A stretch of 64,000 nt of DNA, from contig JARUPZ010000005.1 in the NCBI GenBank assembly GCA_031213475.1, positions 3,945,732-4,009,731 on the forward strand, written 5' to 3'. The stretch's first letter is position 1; every line of letters begins with the position of its first letter. Under the pieces are notes generated by a model. It was not told the origin of the DNA. It did not search any database and saw nothing but the letters and a program-made list of their open reading frames with translations. Made by a program: the position numbers and the translations under genes. Positions 1 to 12,346 of this stretch are shown piece after piece. The stretch is from Nereocystis luetkeana. Its lineage: Eukaryota; Sar; Phaeophyceae; Laminariales; Laminariaceae.

Positions 1-249
1 TGGGCTTCCACGTATCTGCTGTTTGTATATAGATAACGACGGGTATGGCTACGGTAGTATCCCCCTGCCCTTCAAAATTGTCCCGTTTTGCTAGAGACAA
101 CATACGGGATGAACTCTCCCCACCGCCAAAATAAACGTTGTTCTGTCTTTTTTTTTCGTCTTTATTACAGCAGTGCCTCCCTCCTTCTCCTTTGTCGTCC
201 CCTGCGGTTGTCTTCGATCACCTTATTCTATCACCCCATGAAACGCCAG

Positions 250-1768
250 CACGAAGTGGCGCAGCGCCTGTCGGAAGGACAGACAGCGATAGTCGTTGCC
301 GCGGAGGGGAAACCGGTTGGCCTGCTATTTTCCTCGGACACGGTGCGGCCCACTGCCGCCGCGGCGGTGGCGTCGCTCGTCCAGCGAGGGCTCACCGTAA
401 GGGTGGCAAGCGGGGACAGAAGAGAGGCTGTCTGGACAGCGGCGGCGGCAGCTGGGGTGCCGAGGGAGGACACAACCTGGGCGGCGACTCCCGGTATGAC
501 CGCGGTGCTCGTGGCACAGGATAGGGCGTCTTTTGATTTGGGTACTACCCTTCCCCTCCGAAGCACCACTTCTAAAAACATAACATTTTATCGTCGTCCT
601 CAATGAAATCTACTCACCCCCACCTCGCACCCCACCTTTTACGCCTCTCCACCAACCGTCGCGCTGTCCTACCTTAAACAAATTGACGCGTAAACTTTTG
701 AAGCGGACAAAGCTTCGTTGGTACGGTCCATGCAGGCGCAGGGTGAAATTGTCATGGTCGTCGGCGACGGCGTCAATGATGCCCCCGCCCTGGCTGCTGC
801 CGATGTCGGCGTCGCGATGAGAGGCGGCACGGATTCGGCGATGGACACCGCCGACATCGTTTTGATGCGGGACGACGTGCGCGCTGCAGGGATGGCGGTC
901 GACATCAGCACGCTCACCATGCGCAAGGTGCGGAGAGGGAAAAGCAAGAGGCTATTGCGGATGAAAGTCGCGGATGAAAGTCTGCAACCACCCTTGGCAC
1001 GCCCCAGCCGTTTTGCCGATCGAGCGCACGGTTAATCTAAACGCGGAAAATCTAGGGACGGAGTACTTGAAGAGAAAGGTATTGCTCGACCGCAATCTTC
1101 CTCATGATCACAATTCAATTCCCCAGTCAATGTTCTTGCAAAGAGTTACCCCTTCCGCAAAGTGAGATCGATACCATGACTGGCGTCAGTCATGAACATG
1201 GGTGCTCCGACCTATCAGATGTTTCGTTTGAATGAAAAATGACCAATGCGTACCTAACAGAAAACTGCGGGCACCTTTCCCCCAACGGTAGGAGGGGGTA
1301 CGAAGAAACAGCGCGCGTAAAATGTTTCCCATAATGGCGTATCGCTTGCTTGGGGGCACCCACCGCGGACCTCGTTTATGTGTATGAGGGGACTCAAGGA
1401 ATAAGTCCTACCGTGTCCTTCAGAGAGGTAAATATAAGCGTGACGTCGCGAAGATGGCGGCCGCCCAGCCACTCACGCCTACCTGTATATCGGTACCACT
1501 CTCAAACATGTTCACTGACACTGATGATTCACTCGCAACATTTGGACAGGTTCGCACAAACCTAATGTGGGCCTTGGGCTATAACGCGGTGGCTATTCCG
1601 GTTGCAGCTGGGGTCTTCCTCCCAGGGTGGGGGCTCATGCTTTCCCCGGCGCTGGCAGGGGCGATCATGAGCTGCAGTTCTGTGGCTGTTGTGACCAACT
1701 CGCTGCTGTTGAGGCGGGCGCTCAAACGGGAACTTGCACCGCTGGCTGTCCGTGGGAAAAAACAGTAG
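250..1768 (+). CDS. P1B-type (Cu-like) heavy-metal ATPase, 3' part, three exons
   Basis: This is the C-terminal third of a heavy-metal transporting P-type ATPase, a membrane pump for Cu or a similar ion. Exons: about 250-493, 704-927 and 1550-1768; the gene starts left of the window. Exon 1 carries the end of the P domain (pattern GKPVGLLFSSDTVRP, then VASGDRREA). Exon 2 carries the hinge GDGVNDAPALAAADVGVAM and the GTDSAMDTADIVLM block. Exon 3 holds the last two membrane helices (NLMWALGYN, then LSPALAGAIMSCSSVAVVTN) and ends RGKKQ-stop. Junctions fit family alignments exactly (P-A-D-K at 493/704 and T-M-R-K-V-R at 927/1550). The usual TGD motif reads SGD here, a conservative change. The first acceptor is uncertain (base 170 or 250). 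The family is clear; the metal is inferred from overall similarity because the CPC helix and metal-binding domains lie outside the window. Confidence 0.92.
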
Positions 1769-2961
1769 CAAGGCCGCCGTTTCGTGCAAAACTTGTGTTT
1801 TTTGTTGTCAGAAGCGCTCGATGTGTGTTTGGTTTTTGCCTCCCTCAGCCAAGTTCTTCACGCGACAGATTTTGGACTCTACGGCACCTTGGCATGTTTG
1901 CGTGGAATATCGCTCGTTCGCTTTCGGTCAAGTCTAGTTTTTAATTCTCGGGTGTAATTTCGTGATAGACCGGCTGTACATCGTTGTTTCCACTGAATGT
2001 GCTACAAAAACTATTCGGCGGAAGTATGACCCTTTGGTAAGCTAGGCAAAGTTATCTGTATTGCCCTCGGAAAGGCCAGTAAACATCAATCAGTAGGGAT
2101 ACGGAAAAGCACCGCATAACACGTAAGCTAAAGCTAACACGCCCCCTGCGATGGTTCTCCGAGATGATTACCCTCAAACCAGGGTGCCTCACACAACGGA
2201 AATTGTGGCTTTGGAAACATCTCCTCGAGATTTTTCCGTTCAAAGGTCTCGGCGCCTGCACTCTCCCAGTTGTCGATAAAATTAACTTGCGTATACTGCT
2301 TGGAAGGCCTCTCCTCTCGGTATACAGAGGGTAGGTTCAGGGGCGAGGCGTACCTGGGCTCTGTGTTTAGTGTTGATACCTCTCATCGGGGGCATTCATT
2401 TTTACAATATACCGCTGCTGCTCACGTGAGTGATGAGGCCTGGTCAATCCCTTTTTGGGACCCCGAGTTAGCGACCAGAACAATGAACAATGGTTGGTAA
2501 CTTGAGCGTGATCGACCTTCCAGGAGCAGCGTGAGGGCCCAGGAGTTCGGGTAGGATCGTGTTTGCACCCGTGCCGTAGGACTCCTCTCAACCATTGTGA
2601 CTCGGACACCATGTTGTAGAATATCATCCCCCCATCACGCAGTGGCCGTCGCTGCAATCGTCACATTTTAATGTTAACTTTCTCCTCTAAAGTTCCAAGA
2701 GGGTCAATACGCAAAACCTCACGGGAGATAGAGACCCCCCCCAAAAAAAACAAGCCCTCGTTCGCCGCTGCAGTCCCAATCTACGAGTGCTGTGCGGTGC
2801 TACCCGCAACGAAGCTGGCGTCGGAGTTGGGGGAGTTAAAGAACCACCACAGCTCTTTTTTACAGTACCACCATTTTTTCGCTCTCGAATGAGCCGCGTA
2901 CGGAGAAGCACATCTTGGGAGGTGCAGCGAGCCAAACCGCAGGACAAAATAGCAACGAACA
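1769..2961. other. Short convergent intergenic region
   Basis: These 1.2 kb separate the 3' ends of the + strand ATPase and the - strand SET-domain gene. I see no convincing exon. It holds a copy of a small repeat around 2190-2245 (core ACAACGGAAATTGTGGC) that recurs near 58877 and, inverted and weaker, near 12610. Confidence 0.6.
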
Positions 2962-5900
2962 CTAAACAGCGGCGGCCGCCTGCAATAAGCTCCTGCTTTT
3001 ATCGCTTCGGCAGGATTCTAGGGCGGCGTTTTCGGCGGGGAGACCGCTGTCCTTCCCCAGGCAAATCCGAATCCACCGCAACCCTTGCGCAAGCTCGGCA
3101 GAAGCGGCGGGATGCATTTCATCACCCGTACCTGGCGCGGAGGGCTTGCTTTGTGAGGGGGGCGGTGCCGGCGATGGCAGCATCGCTGACGCTCCACAAC
3201 TACTCGTAGGGTGCAGCTTGTCTATCACTAGCCCAATATCGATGCGCATGACAGCTATATCCCATACCTGCCGAACGGAATGGAAGACAGCGCGCGGGGG
3301 GAAGCGACAGACAGGAAGGAAGGAAGGCGGCGGGAGCTCGACGTTCGTTGTGCGGTTCCACGCCAAATACACCCACTTTTTGTACGTCAGCAAACGGTAT
3401 TATCTCTGAAGCGCGACGAAAATGTGTTTGGTCGCATGGCATGCTGGAGGAGGCTTCGCTGCGAGAGACCTACTGCTGACCCGCATGTTTTCGAGGTTCG
3501 CTCCGGTGGGCTCGCACAACGCGCAAAGAAAAGACCAAAAAGCAAGCCTCACTCAGCAGCACGCGAGGGAGTCGTGGGTGGTGCAGTAGAACCCGAAGAT
3601 GGGGGTACGCCAACAGGTGCCGTCGGCGTTATGTCGGTATGCATTCCCAGGTGGTAGGGCGAGCTTCAAACATAATATGTCCTGCGTGGGGAATGCCAAA
3701 TACAATTATCCGGGGGCTTCGAATATAAGCGCTAGGTGTACTTGAGGGTACATCGGTCGCATCCCTCGAGCTTCCGCTCGACCAGCCATTTGCGTGCTGT
3801 CTATGAAGCTTGCCTTAGTAGATGAATGCTGCCGTAGGGTAGGGGGTAGAGCACCCATTTTCTCCTTGGGCTCCCCTCTCAAGCTCTATGTTACCTCATT
3901 CAGAACTGACTTTCATGACAAAACTTGAAGTCGCCAACCCGATGGCCTAGTAGGTATACAACGAATAACATATAAAAATATGAGGTGTTCCAACGATAAG
4001 GCGTGTGCCATACAAGGCATGCCCCTTATTGGCTAGTTTTCTCAGTTGAGGAGTGCTGTCACAGTCACACACAACACCAAAAAGGGTTACCCCTATCGTA
4101 GCCATCGAGAGTAGCGGAGACAGACTGGCACGCCAAAGCAGTCCGGGACAGGGACGTATGTGCGTGAGAGCTATTTTGCACTCCGAAGCAATCCTGCCTC
4201 TCTCACCTCCGCAGCGCCGTACATGACTTCCATCGGGTGCAGCCATCGCACCAGAAACGAGTGAGCCTCGACCCACTTGCTCGTCGCCACGGCCGCGTAG
4301 CTAGCAAATCTGGGCGTAAAAAAATACGTACATGTCACGCAGCTTGAAGAGCTGAGTATCAACCAAGTCAATCGGTCGAACTCACAGCGGACGTAACCGC
4401 AGTTGTAATAATTTAATTTTAATCGTCGCCCCCGTCGGCTAGGCATTTACTGCGGTGTTATGGGGGAACATACTAACAATCAGAACCAAATATGGTGTGT
4501 GAACATACATAGGGGGATACAAGTCATTATTGGCTCCATCGTGGGGTCTGATTGCTACCATCTATTACCATCATGTACTATTTAATACTATGCCGCTCCC
4601 CAATAGCAAAAACACGGCCTCATACATGACTATACTCTGATGACGGTGCTGAGTGAGGTGGGGTTAGGTCAGGTCAGTCAGATTGAACGACCACAATGGT
4701 AAACGTCCTACCACGTCGATCCAGGAGGTCTTCAACATCTCACGGGCCGGGTTGGGTCGGGAGGTCTTCAAAATCTCACGCATCGGGCCGGGGTCGGGTT
4801 ATAGGTGACCCGACCCGACCTGCGAGGTTTGACCCGACCCTTGAACAGCCCTGGAAGATTATTTTAAGCAAGCGATATGTCCATGAGCTTGCAACGTGTT
4901 GCTCATTAGGGGGGGGGGGAGGCGCAGTTTTCCGCCGCATACAAAAAAGGGCACATTTTTTACGTACCGTAGTAGCGCCAATTATAGTTGGTGATGCCGT
5001 CGGCCCAACCATACAGCGGTGTGAAACTGACCATGTACCATGCTTTCGACAGGTTGAGGCCGACCGCGCGACCGATCGGAACCTCACCGCAGTGTCCGGA
5101 GCAGCTCCTTGTTGAAAGCGTGCAAAAGGGTCTCCTGGACAGCCAAGCTCTTCTTGAGGGCCACGAGCGCAGCCTGGCAGAAACCAAGGGACAGAGCTCA
5201 AACGTGAACGAACATTGGGTACCCCTTGCTTCATCTTCACCTGCCCACCCTCTTCAAAATGTAGCTGGAAGTGAAAGGGAATAGCATCGATTCATCTCGC
5301 CTCTTGCGCCCCTTGCCCACGTTCATCTCATCCGATAACTCCTGAGCGCACTCCGGCCCGTGCGCCCCCTGTACAAGCCCCTCAGCGAACCCCTAAAATT
5401 GTGTACCTACGCAACACAAGAGCGTCGATATACCCCTGGCCCATCGACCGGGTGGTGAATGGTTGCTAACCACGCCGTGACGCGGTAGGAGGGGGGGGGG
5501 GGGGGGGGGTATTCCTTTGTTGCTTGCCTTAGCCATGTAGAGCATTGACCGAACATCCCTTTCGAGACGGGGAACGGTGCCTACTCCTAATACAGACACG
5601 TCCAACGTTTGGGCTCTCATTACGTTTTTACCCATGAACCTGGTATTGAATACCAGGTACGCGTTTTTGCCTATCGTATCCTCTTCCGGTATAGGGGTAG
5701 TTCCTCAACCATTGATACTGAGGAGCCGGTGTGTTTTACTATATTTCAGACACAGGACATATCACCATCAACCGTAGATAATTATACTATAAATTATGTC
5801 CATACTGCCGTTCGTCACGATGTGCTGTGCAACATCTGAATCGTACAGACCCAACCCACGAAGCACATGCTACAGTAGATCATGGAGATCCTAGACATGG

Positions 5901-8900
5901 TCTACATACAGTACGTACATCATGCATATCATGCACGTATACTACTATTAATAATTCATTGTGGTACCTAGCCCATCGGGTATACAGTAGCTCGCACAAT
6001 GTGTATCAAAAGTCGGCTGCTTACTATTATTTTTTTTTTCATCCTCCGGCGGATTGGAAAAAAATAAAGCTTAAGTTCACCCTATTTCCACGTTCAAATT
6101 TCGTGTCGTGTGTCAATTCAAGCCATTTTTTGGGGTTTGACGAGTTTTCCTTCTCGTCAAAAGGTTTTTCTGGGCATTTCAGCCAAGAGGAACCACCTTA
6201 CACACTCACTGCACTTACACGGTACCCAAGATGGCTAGTCTTGGTTGGCATGACCGTTGCACAGTGTCGTGCCCCAGGTTATACCTTTTGCTGTTCGGGT
6301 GAGGTTCATGCCCTCGAACATATCATCGACTCCCACTTCATAATATACATCTTCTGAGGCAGACATTCTCCAGGTCCTGTACGATTCAGCTCATGTTGCC
6401 GAGTGGGACCCGTAAAGTCCGCACGATCTAGCACCTGTTCCCTGGGTTGGATCTGTACTATAACCAGATCCTGCACAACCTCTCACAACGGCAGGTGAGA
6501 AACTATTAATAGATGATCTAGATCATGATCTATCTGTAGATGATCTGTGGTGAGGTTACACATCTCCTCGAGTGAGGAGCCTCAAGTAAAAAAAAAAGTT
6601 GGTATATACAGCACCGCTGCCGTAGCACTACTCGGTCCCCATTACCCCATCGCCCCATCACTTCATCACACCTCTGCATCTTCCCGCATGTATGCCCCTA
6701 CACCGTCTTCGAAGTCCCGCCGCGCTCTCAGCAAACGACCTTTCGCGCCGCTGGCGTACTCTGTCCCCGACCTCCTGGCCTCCGCCGAAGAAAGGCTTGG
6801 ACTTGAGACTGACTGCTGTTGTTGTTGGTCGAAGGCCTCTTCTGCTGCAGGTGCCAAAGCTTCACCGAGGACACAGCCGCCGCAATGGTTGCACGATGCG
6901 CTGGAATCTGCGAGGGGCCGATTTTGAAGACGCACCGTAGGAGGGGCTGCATGCGATAAGAAGGGCGTCTACGGGGTGTGCGTATGAGGTGGGAATCCCA
7001 TGCCGCAACGACATACCGCCGAAGCAGTCCATCCATATGAGTGTGTACATAGCTGGTCTATTGTTGTGTACATACGTAGCTGGTCTATTGTTGGGGGTCA
7101 TATATATAGTACTCAGACCCCACGATGGTCCCAAATCAACATGTATCCCCCCAGCATGTTTACACACTATCTTCGGTTGTGATTACTATACTATTTCTGG
7201 GGGCCATGGTGAATTGGACCTACGGTACACACAAAAACTTATATATTTCCCTATTTTCACTAACAATATTTGTTCCTATTAACTTTGATCCCCCGTAACA
7301 CTATACTACAGCTGTGACAACCCCGCGACACGAAACATGCATTCGCCTCGAGTCAGTGGCACCGGCTGCACGGTTGGAGATTCGAGCGTGGGCGGACAGC
7401 CGGTATTGTGCTGGGTAGGCGTTCCTGCTGTACAAGGGGTCATCGGGTTGCCGCGCTAACGTTTGCTCCATTTGTGTCAACATATGTGTGTGTGTTGTCT
7501 TCACATTAGCCAACATGTGCAGCAATAAATTTATCAACATTGGAACCAAGAACCAACAAGAACTCCGAGCAGATGAATGGTCGCTACTTTTAATAGCCCA
7601 CTGCTGTTCAATTGCTCCGTACACGGTGTTTGGGTGTTCGAATATAGGTTCCGAGAAAATGGACGATGGGCGCAACGTGTGACCGAAGTTAATTTTGTTG
7701 GGGATTCAAACGAGCGAGCCTGGGCGTGGGATAAAGGCTCGAGAATCGGTACACCGGTAAAATAAGTGTTTCAATCCACACGACAAAGAAGAGCGTAGAT
7801 CTACGTTGAGCTTTCACCTTGCCATGGAAGGGGCACAGCGCCCACACAGCTCGCCGCCACGGGACATCGCAGGCCTGATAGCTCTGCATCCCATTGTCCG
7901 GAGACACATCGCTGGCAGAGACAGTCGAAGAACCAGCTATGTCTTTTTTACCGCAGGATGTATGCCACACAAAAGCGCGTCAACAGCACAGAGAAACTCG
8001 GTGGGTTAGAACATGGCGCTATTCGCAGTGAGGTACGTCAAGGCATGACGGTGACAAACAAAGGCACCGACGAGTGGACACGATGTTTCCCCAAAAATCT
8101 GGAGTGCCTATTCGTAGTCCCAGAGCTGGAAAAAGTGGCCATTGTTTTCACACGCCTGGGCGTTGTTGCCTCTGACAACAGAGTGCAGCATGCCTCGCTA
8201 CTACCGCACGATAAAACACGCACCCATTGCACGCAACAATCGCCCCCCGGAAGCGGAAGATGTCGTGTTTCCAAGACGGAAGACACCGCAGGCTATGTTA
8301 ATACCTCAATTGTTCCTGGCGGAGCTTAGAGGGTTGATCGACAGGGATGTAGCTGAAGCAAAGCTCCTCACCCACGGCCACGGGTTTCGTACTACGGAGC
8401 TCCAGCTGGCAGGATGAGGTTGAAACATGTCGGGGTTGCCGATATGTAGCGAGCAGACGTACGCAAACGAGCCGAGAAAAACCCACGCACACGGAAGGGG
8501 GGTGCGAAGGCAACAACGCGAAGGCGAAGCAGGAACCGCCATCAGACAAAAAAAACGCCTCCCTAGTACAGCTCAAAAGGCAAGCGTCTAACAACGGCCA
8601 CCGAAGATATATTGACGCAGGATGGGCAGGCCCAAGCGAGGCCTACCAGCCCTCCGGACCAGGTGCATGGCACGACCGACACTACCGTACCCATTCAGTC
8701 GGCACTGGTCACATCCAGTTGGCAACAACCTTGAAGGGCTCTATGGTAGGGCAGACGACTTATGGTCCCCCAACCTTTGGCTCTGCCGTTGCGCGGCGTT
8801 CATCGCCCCCAGCGGTTCGGCACCGTACATATATTGGTACCAGGTATGTAACATATTTACCATATATTGGTGTATGTTTGCAGGCGATAGGCGAGCTCAA

Positions 8901-9843
8901 GTTTTGTGGGTCTCGAGCTGCTCGAGTGTCAACTCTACCGGTGTGGATGGAGCGGAGACACAAACAAATGCGTACCTTAGAGCCCCTCCACCAGGCCTGG
9001 ACATTCGGAGAACAGCTATGGTTGAACATGGCCGCCGAGGGAAACAGGCCCAGCCCTGTCGCACCGCTCCCGTCGCACGTCGTAATTGCGTTCACGTGCA
9101 CCCGACCAAGCTTTACAGTAGACAAGGAGTGCAGAGAGCGTGGAGGGGGAGGATGAGTGCCATGCACGGCCGTAGTCGTATGACCATGGACCCTCGCATC
9201 CCTACAGTGCCGGGACCGAGCGTGTCGAGTTTTCACCGATCAGGCAGGCATTGCTTGCGCCAAGCGTGAAGCGCCGTGAGGTATTCGGCGAGTCGCATGA
9301 AGGACGGGATGCATCCTACTAAGAACCGCTCGTGAGAGGGGATTTTTTGCGTATGGACGTCAGCGCCGAATGAAGGGGAGGGGCGCGTATTCAGTATCAT
9401 GCATGGCCGTAGTCGCATGACCATAGGGGGGGATGGGGGGAGGCATACATGAGTGTGGTGGGGTTGACAACGAGGAGGCTGGGGGGAAGGTGACGAGATC
9501 GCGTCCCTCGCGAAAGCGCTGCTGCAAGCGTTCCCGTGTCGGGATCGCAAGCACATCGGACTGATTCTACATAGAGGAGTTGCGTCGACTCTCTGCGGCT
9601 GACTTCCGCTCGAACCTGCAGGATCGCTGATGTGAAGACGGGGCGTACGCGGCTAACCCTTTTAGTACCGCACTACACAGAAACATGTGTAGGACTCTAA
9701 TTCCAAGTAATTTGTCCCCAAATCGGGACTGCAGTCCTTAAGGGGTTACGACTGCATACACATTTTTGGGGACAAACTGCCTCAAGTCACGTAGTGTGGG
9801 GTCATTCTTGGAGTGGAAAATGGGACAAACAACCAGCACCAGC

Positions 9844-9874
<31 letters not shown>

Positions 9875-12346
9875 CCACCACGGCGAGAAAGAAAACATGA
9901 GAGCACGGACCTCTTGCTTTACCAGCTCGATCGGGTTGGCGACTGGTCGTCCGCTGCTTGACATTGCATCCAACAGGACACGCATGCCCCCGTCCTTTGT
10001 GTCCGGCGATCCCGCCGAATTTCGCGGGGCCATTTCGACCGCCAGTTGCACCACCTGTTGCGACGGAGGCATTTACGACACACACACAAACGAAGTGTAT
10101 ACCTGGTATGTAATTATACACACCCGTGCAGCAAAGAGTTCACTGAATTTGTGTCCCTCCAACAGCGGCAGTGTGTACGGCTAGTCGTGCTGTACGTCAA
10201 ACAAACGCGTTCGCACTTTCGAGCAGTAATGGGTTCGCGCCAAAGCATAGGTCTGCCTGGAAGGCGAGGAATCTTCAAACGCTTCAGTCGTAACGGCGTG
10301 GGTATCTCTCTCTATTGGCATCTCTCTCTTTCCCTCGCACTCAGTCCAGTCTCTCTCTCCCTCTGTCTGCCTGTCTGTCTGTGTGTCTGTGTGTCTGTCT
10401 GTCTGTCTGTCAATCTCCCTGTCTGTTTCTCTTTCTCTCCGTTTTACTCCATCTCGAACGGGATGCGTAATTCACGGTCAAATGGATATGAACAGGGCAA
10501 GCAACAAACTAGTAAACCCCTCCCCGCCCCCCTTTGTTCTCCCTCTCTCTTATCCTCTCTCTGTCAGTCTGTCTGCCTAAGTCTCTGCTTCTCTCTCTGC
10601 CTCCCCCCACCCCCCCCCTGCTATCTAGGCTGCTAACGTGAGTCGAGCCTTGCGACCGACGTATTTCGCTCTCGCCTGGGCGCAGTCTTCTTCCTGATCG
10701 CGGCCGCACTCCCCAGCAAACATATCGTCGTGGTGCACCAAGCCGTCAACCTTCGAGGCGTGTTCTTGTCCGAGAGAACCGGAGCATCTCCTCCAAAGGA
10801 GCTTAGCCGACAAGCGGACGGCAGGCGTGGCGCACGAGCCCGGGGTGGTGTTACCACCGAGACACAAAGCGCAGTGGACGACACCTGGCCTGTTCGGAAT
10901 AATCGGAGTCGGACGCGTGAAAAAGAAAAGGCGGCAAAAAAAAAACGCCGCCACATCAATGAGACCTCAATTTCGGATGAAAAACAATTCGGACTACAGG
11001 TCTCCGCCGTTCCCCGCCTCTTCGGGCCCATGGCAGATTTCACGTTGAACGCGGAGATCCGATACAAAACTTGCAGATGTCAGATACCGGCACATTTTGA
11101 AGCGAGACGCAAGAAAAAAGGCAAAAATTAAGTGCTAGCTACAGTGAGATTGGGAAGCAGGCAGACCGGGAGGTTAGGATCACCAAGCGGAAAGGCCGCA
11201 GCTTCTCTAACAGAACACTGCGGGAAAGTTGTCGCTCGCACGCATTTCCCCACGGTGCCAGATGGTTGGAGCCGGTGGCTGATCCTTCTGCCGTACAAGA
11301 GGTCGCATTGGGGGAATTTTTCCGACGCCACCATTGGATGCCCGAATACGAGCTAGTGCAATGCTGCTGTACGTTCGCTCCCGTCCCGTTGCATTTTTGT
11401 GTTAGTTCCAAAAATATCGCAGCCAACCCGAGTGTTGCCTACCAGGGCTGTTCACGGGTCAGGCCAAACCACGCGGGTAAGGTCGCGTCGGGTAACGGTG
11501 ACCCGATCCGACCAGACCCGACCCGTGAGATTTGAAACCTCCAGACCCGATCTGACCCGACCCGACCTATGACATGAAAAAAAACATCCTTGACCCAACC
11601 CGCGGGTCGCGTCAGGACCCGTGGAGAGCCCTGCTACAGCTTACAACCTACATCATCGGTCTACCTTTCGGAGTGGTGTTGAGCCCCGTCCGTTAGTGGG
11701 GGGCGGACAGTGTGCACCTGGCATGATGTAGCCCAGAGAATGGCGATACACCGGTCGAGAAATTGACTGACGCTATTAATAATAACGACGTGCAGCACCT
11801 GCATGTATTGCATCGCCGCCGGACTCCGTGTGTACTGTATTACTCGACTACAGTACGGGCCCCGTAATCACAAAACGCCTCAATCTGAGCAAACCTTAGA
11901 AATTTGCTGTGACTCCATCGTTGAATAACCCTGAGCAAATACTATCATGTAGGATTTTTAGTGCAGAGCTCGCCGCTGCGCACGATTTTTTCGTCCAATC
12001 CAACTTTCTTGGCGTCCTCCAAAAAGTGATCCTTACGTTCTCATTGGCTCACTATTAAATAGGGTACTTCGTGTTCGTGGGCCTATACCGTGAAAGGCAA
12101 CGCCGATATTACAACCCGGTTTTAGCAGTAAATCAGAATAAACCATGGCTGGTACTACTGCTGCTACAAAACTTGCCTTGTAGGCTCCAAACAGTCGTCA
12201 CAAACATCACGCCCTTCCGCCGCGACGCATACGACCGAACGCTCCGCCAGCACGACATCCCCTGGTCGGAGGGGGCGAGTTGCGACGGCGATGCGACCGG
12301 TCTCTACCGGACCTTGGACCACGCTGAACGGGAAGGCACCATTCAT
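2962..12346 (-). CDS. SMYD-class SET-domain protein, ten exons, complete
   Basis: This is a probable protein-lysine methyltransferase of the SMYD class. Exons in transcript order: 12177-12346, 10661-10889, 9923-10054, 8976-9110, 8305-8405, 7818-7936, 6672-6907, 5088-5173, 4207-4309, 2962-3267. The total is 1,617 bases (538 residues plus stop) and all nine junctions are in phase. Visible features: split SET start (GRIAVATRPLRPGD, residues 18-30), FNHSCSPN at 206-213, GEELCFSY at 234-241, post-SET FFDCLCQRC at 258-266, then further Cys pairs (C280, C286, C301, C304) as in the SMYD post-SET insert. The C-terminal third is helical and TPR-like (for example KWVEAHSFLVRWLHPMEVMYG), as in SMYD C-terminal domains. 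The MYND zinc finger expected after CDDC (49-52) is not present in this model. The start Met at 12346 is the first in-frame ATG after a possible acceptor at 12369, so an upstream 5' UTR intron is possible. The substrate is unknown. Confidence 0.85.
4728..4853 (-). mobile_element. hAT-like GGGTCGGGT element, truncated copy
   Basis: This is rich in GGTCGGG and its complement. One end (complement of TTGAACAGCCCTG) reads CAGGGCTGTTCAAGGGTCGG, a hAT-type terminus. The other end is missing. Confidence 0.6.
5638..5659. repeat. Perfect ACCTGGTATT palindrome
   Basis: ACCTGGTATTGAATACCAGGT is a perfect inverted repeat with a one-base centre. It combines two copies of the dispersed TACCWGGTA motif. Confidence 0.8.
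7194..7300. mobile_element. Inverted-repeat element family B, copy 1
   Basis: This degenerate copy of a 107-115 bp MITE has ends CTGGGGGCCATGGTGAATT and TGATCCCCCGTAA. The inner motif CACAAAAACTTATATATTT matches copy 3. It lies in an intron of the SET-domain gene. Confidence 0.65.
7818..7936 (-). CDS. SMYD-like gene exon 6: post-SET cysteines
   Basis: This exon gives WFFDCLCQRC followed by a second Cys group (LRCPVAASC). The leftover AG of exon 5 plus C makes Ser and keeps the frame. The post-SET cysteines normally bind one zinc ion next to the active site. Confidence 0.88.
8976..9110 (-). CDS. SMYD-like gene exon 4: SET core
   Basis: These 45 codons run from LGRVHVNA to WWRGSK. They contain the cofactor-binding SET motif NHSCSPN. 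The donor is AAG|GTACGC and the acceptor follows TACTGTAAAG. The join to exon 5 gives GSK-LELRSTKPVAVGEEL, the normal SET order. Confidence 0.9.
9152..9243. repeat. Repeat F, copy in SET-gene intron
   Basis: It carries GCACGGCCGTAGTCGTATGA and CTACAGTGCCGGGACCGAGC, then TCGAGTTTTCACCGATCAGG, matching the 48.4 kb copies. A fragment follows at 9386-9430. Confidence 0.7.
9653..9790. mobile_element. Inverted-repeat element family A, copy 1
   Basis: This is a MITE-like element with arms reading CTAACCCTTTTAG and TTTGTCCCCA... on one side and their inverted match on the other (GGGACTGCAGTCC in the middle). It shares arms with copies near 40924, 46490, 58036 and 60766. It lies in an intron of the SET-domain gene. 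No target duplication is clear. Confidence 0.6.
9834..9882. repeat. CAC microsatellite
   Basis: A run of CAG/CAC triplets, at least 11 perfect CAC. It is intronic, just beyond the donor of exon 3 of the SET-domain gene. Confidence 0.9.
10301..10440. repeat. TCTC/TCTG pyrimidine repeat
   Basis: Alternating blocks of TCTC and CTGT repeats. On the - strand transcript of the SET-domain gene this is purine-rich. Confidence 0.85.
11443..11633. mobile_element. hAT-like GGGTCGGGT element, full copy
   Basis: The terminal inverted repeats are CAGGGCTGTTCACGGGTC and GACCCGTGGAGAGCCCTG, with an interior of repeated GACCCGACCC. The CAGGG...CCCTG ends are those of hAT transposons. A clean 8-bp target duplication is not visible. 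Confidence 0.75.
12177..12346 (-). CDS. SMYD-like gene exon 1 with GC donor
   Basis: This exon encodes the first 56 residues, from M-N-G-A-F-P-F to C-L-E-P-T. It includes the first SET strand pair and a Cys pair CDDC. Its donor is AG|GCAAGT, the usual strong consensus of GC-AG introns. The two leftover bases join the G at 10889 to give Arg, keeping the frame. Confidence 0.75.

Noticed and set aside
4960..5187. A - strand reading with a protein-like look (GRAVGLNLSKAWYMVSFTPLYG)
   Set aside because: It lies mostly in the intron after exon 8 of the SET-domain gene. The overlapping frame gives ALVALKKSLAVQETLLHAF, which joins its neighbours in phase, so the other frame is a shadow.
9233..9556. 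Possible extra SET-gene exon (VLAIPTRERLQQRFREG)
   Set aside because: Exon 3 (ending NPIEL) joins exon 4 (LGRVHVNA) in phase with the correct family order, so no exon is needed here. The stretch is also partly repeat F.
11128..11426. Possible missing MYND exon
   Set aside because: The Cys residues seen do not fit the MYND spacing in any frame, and part of the sequence resembles a short repeat near 1260.
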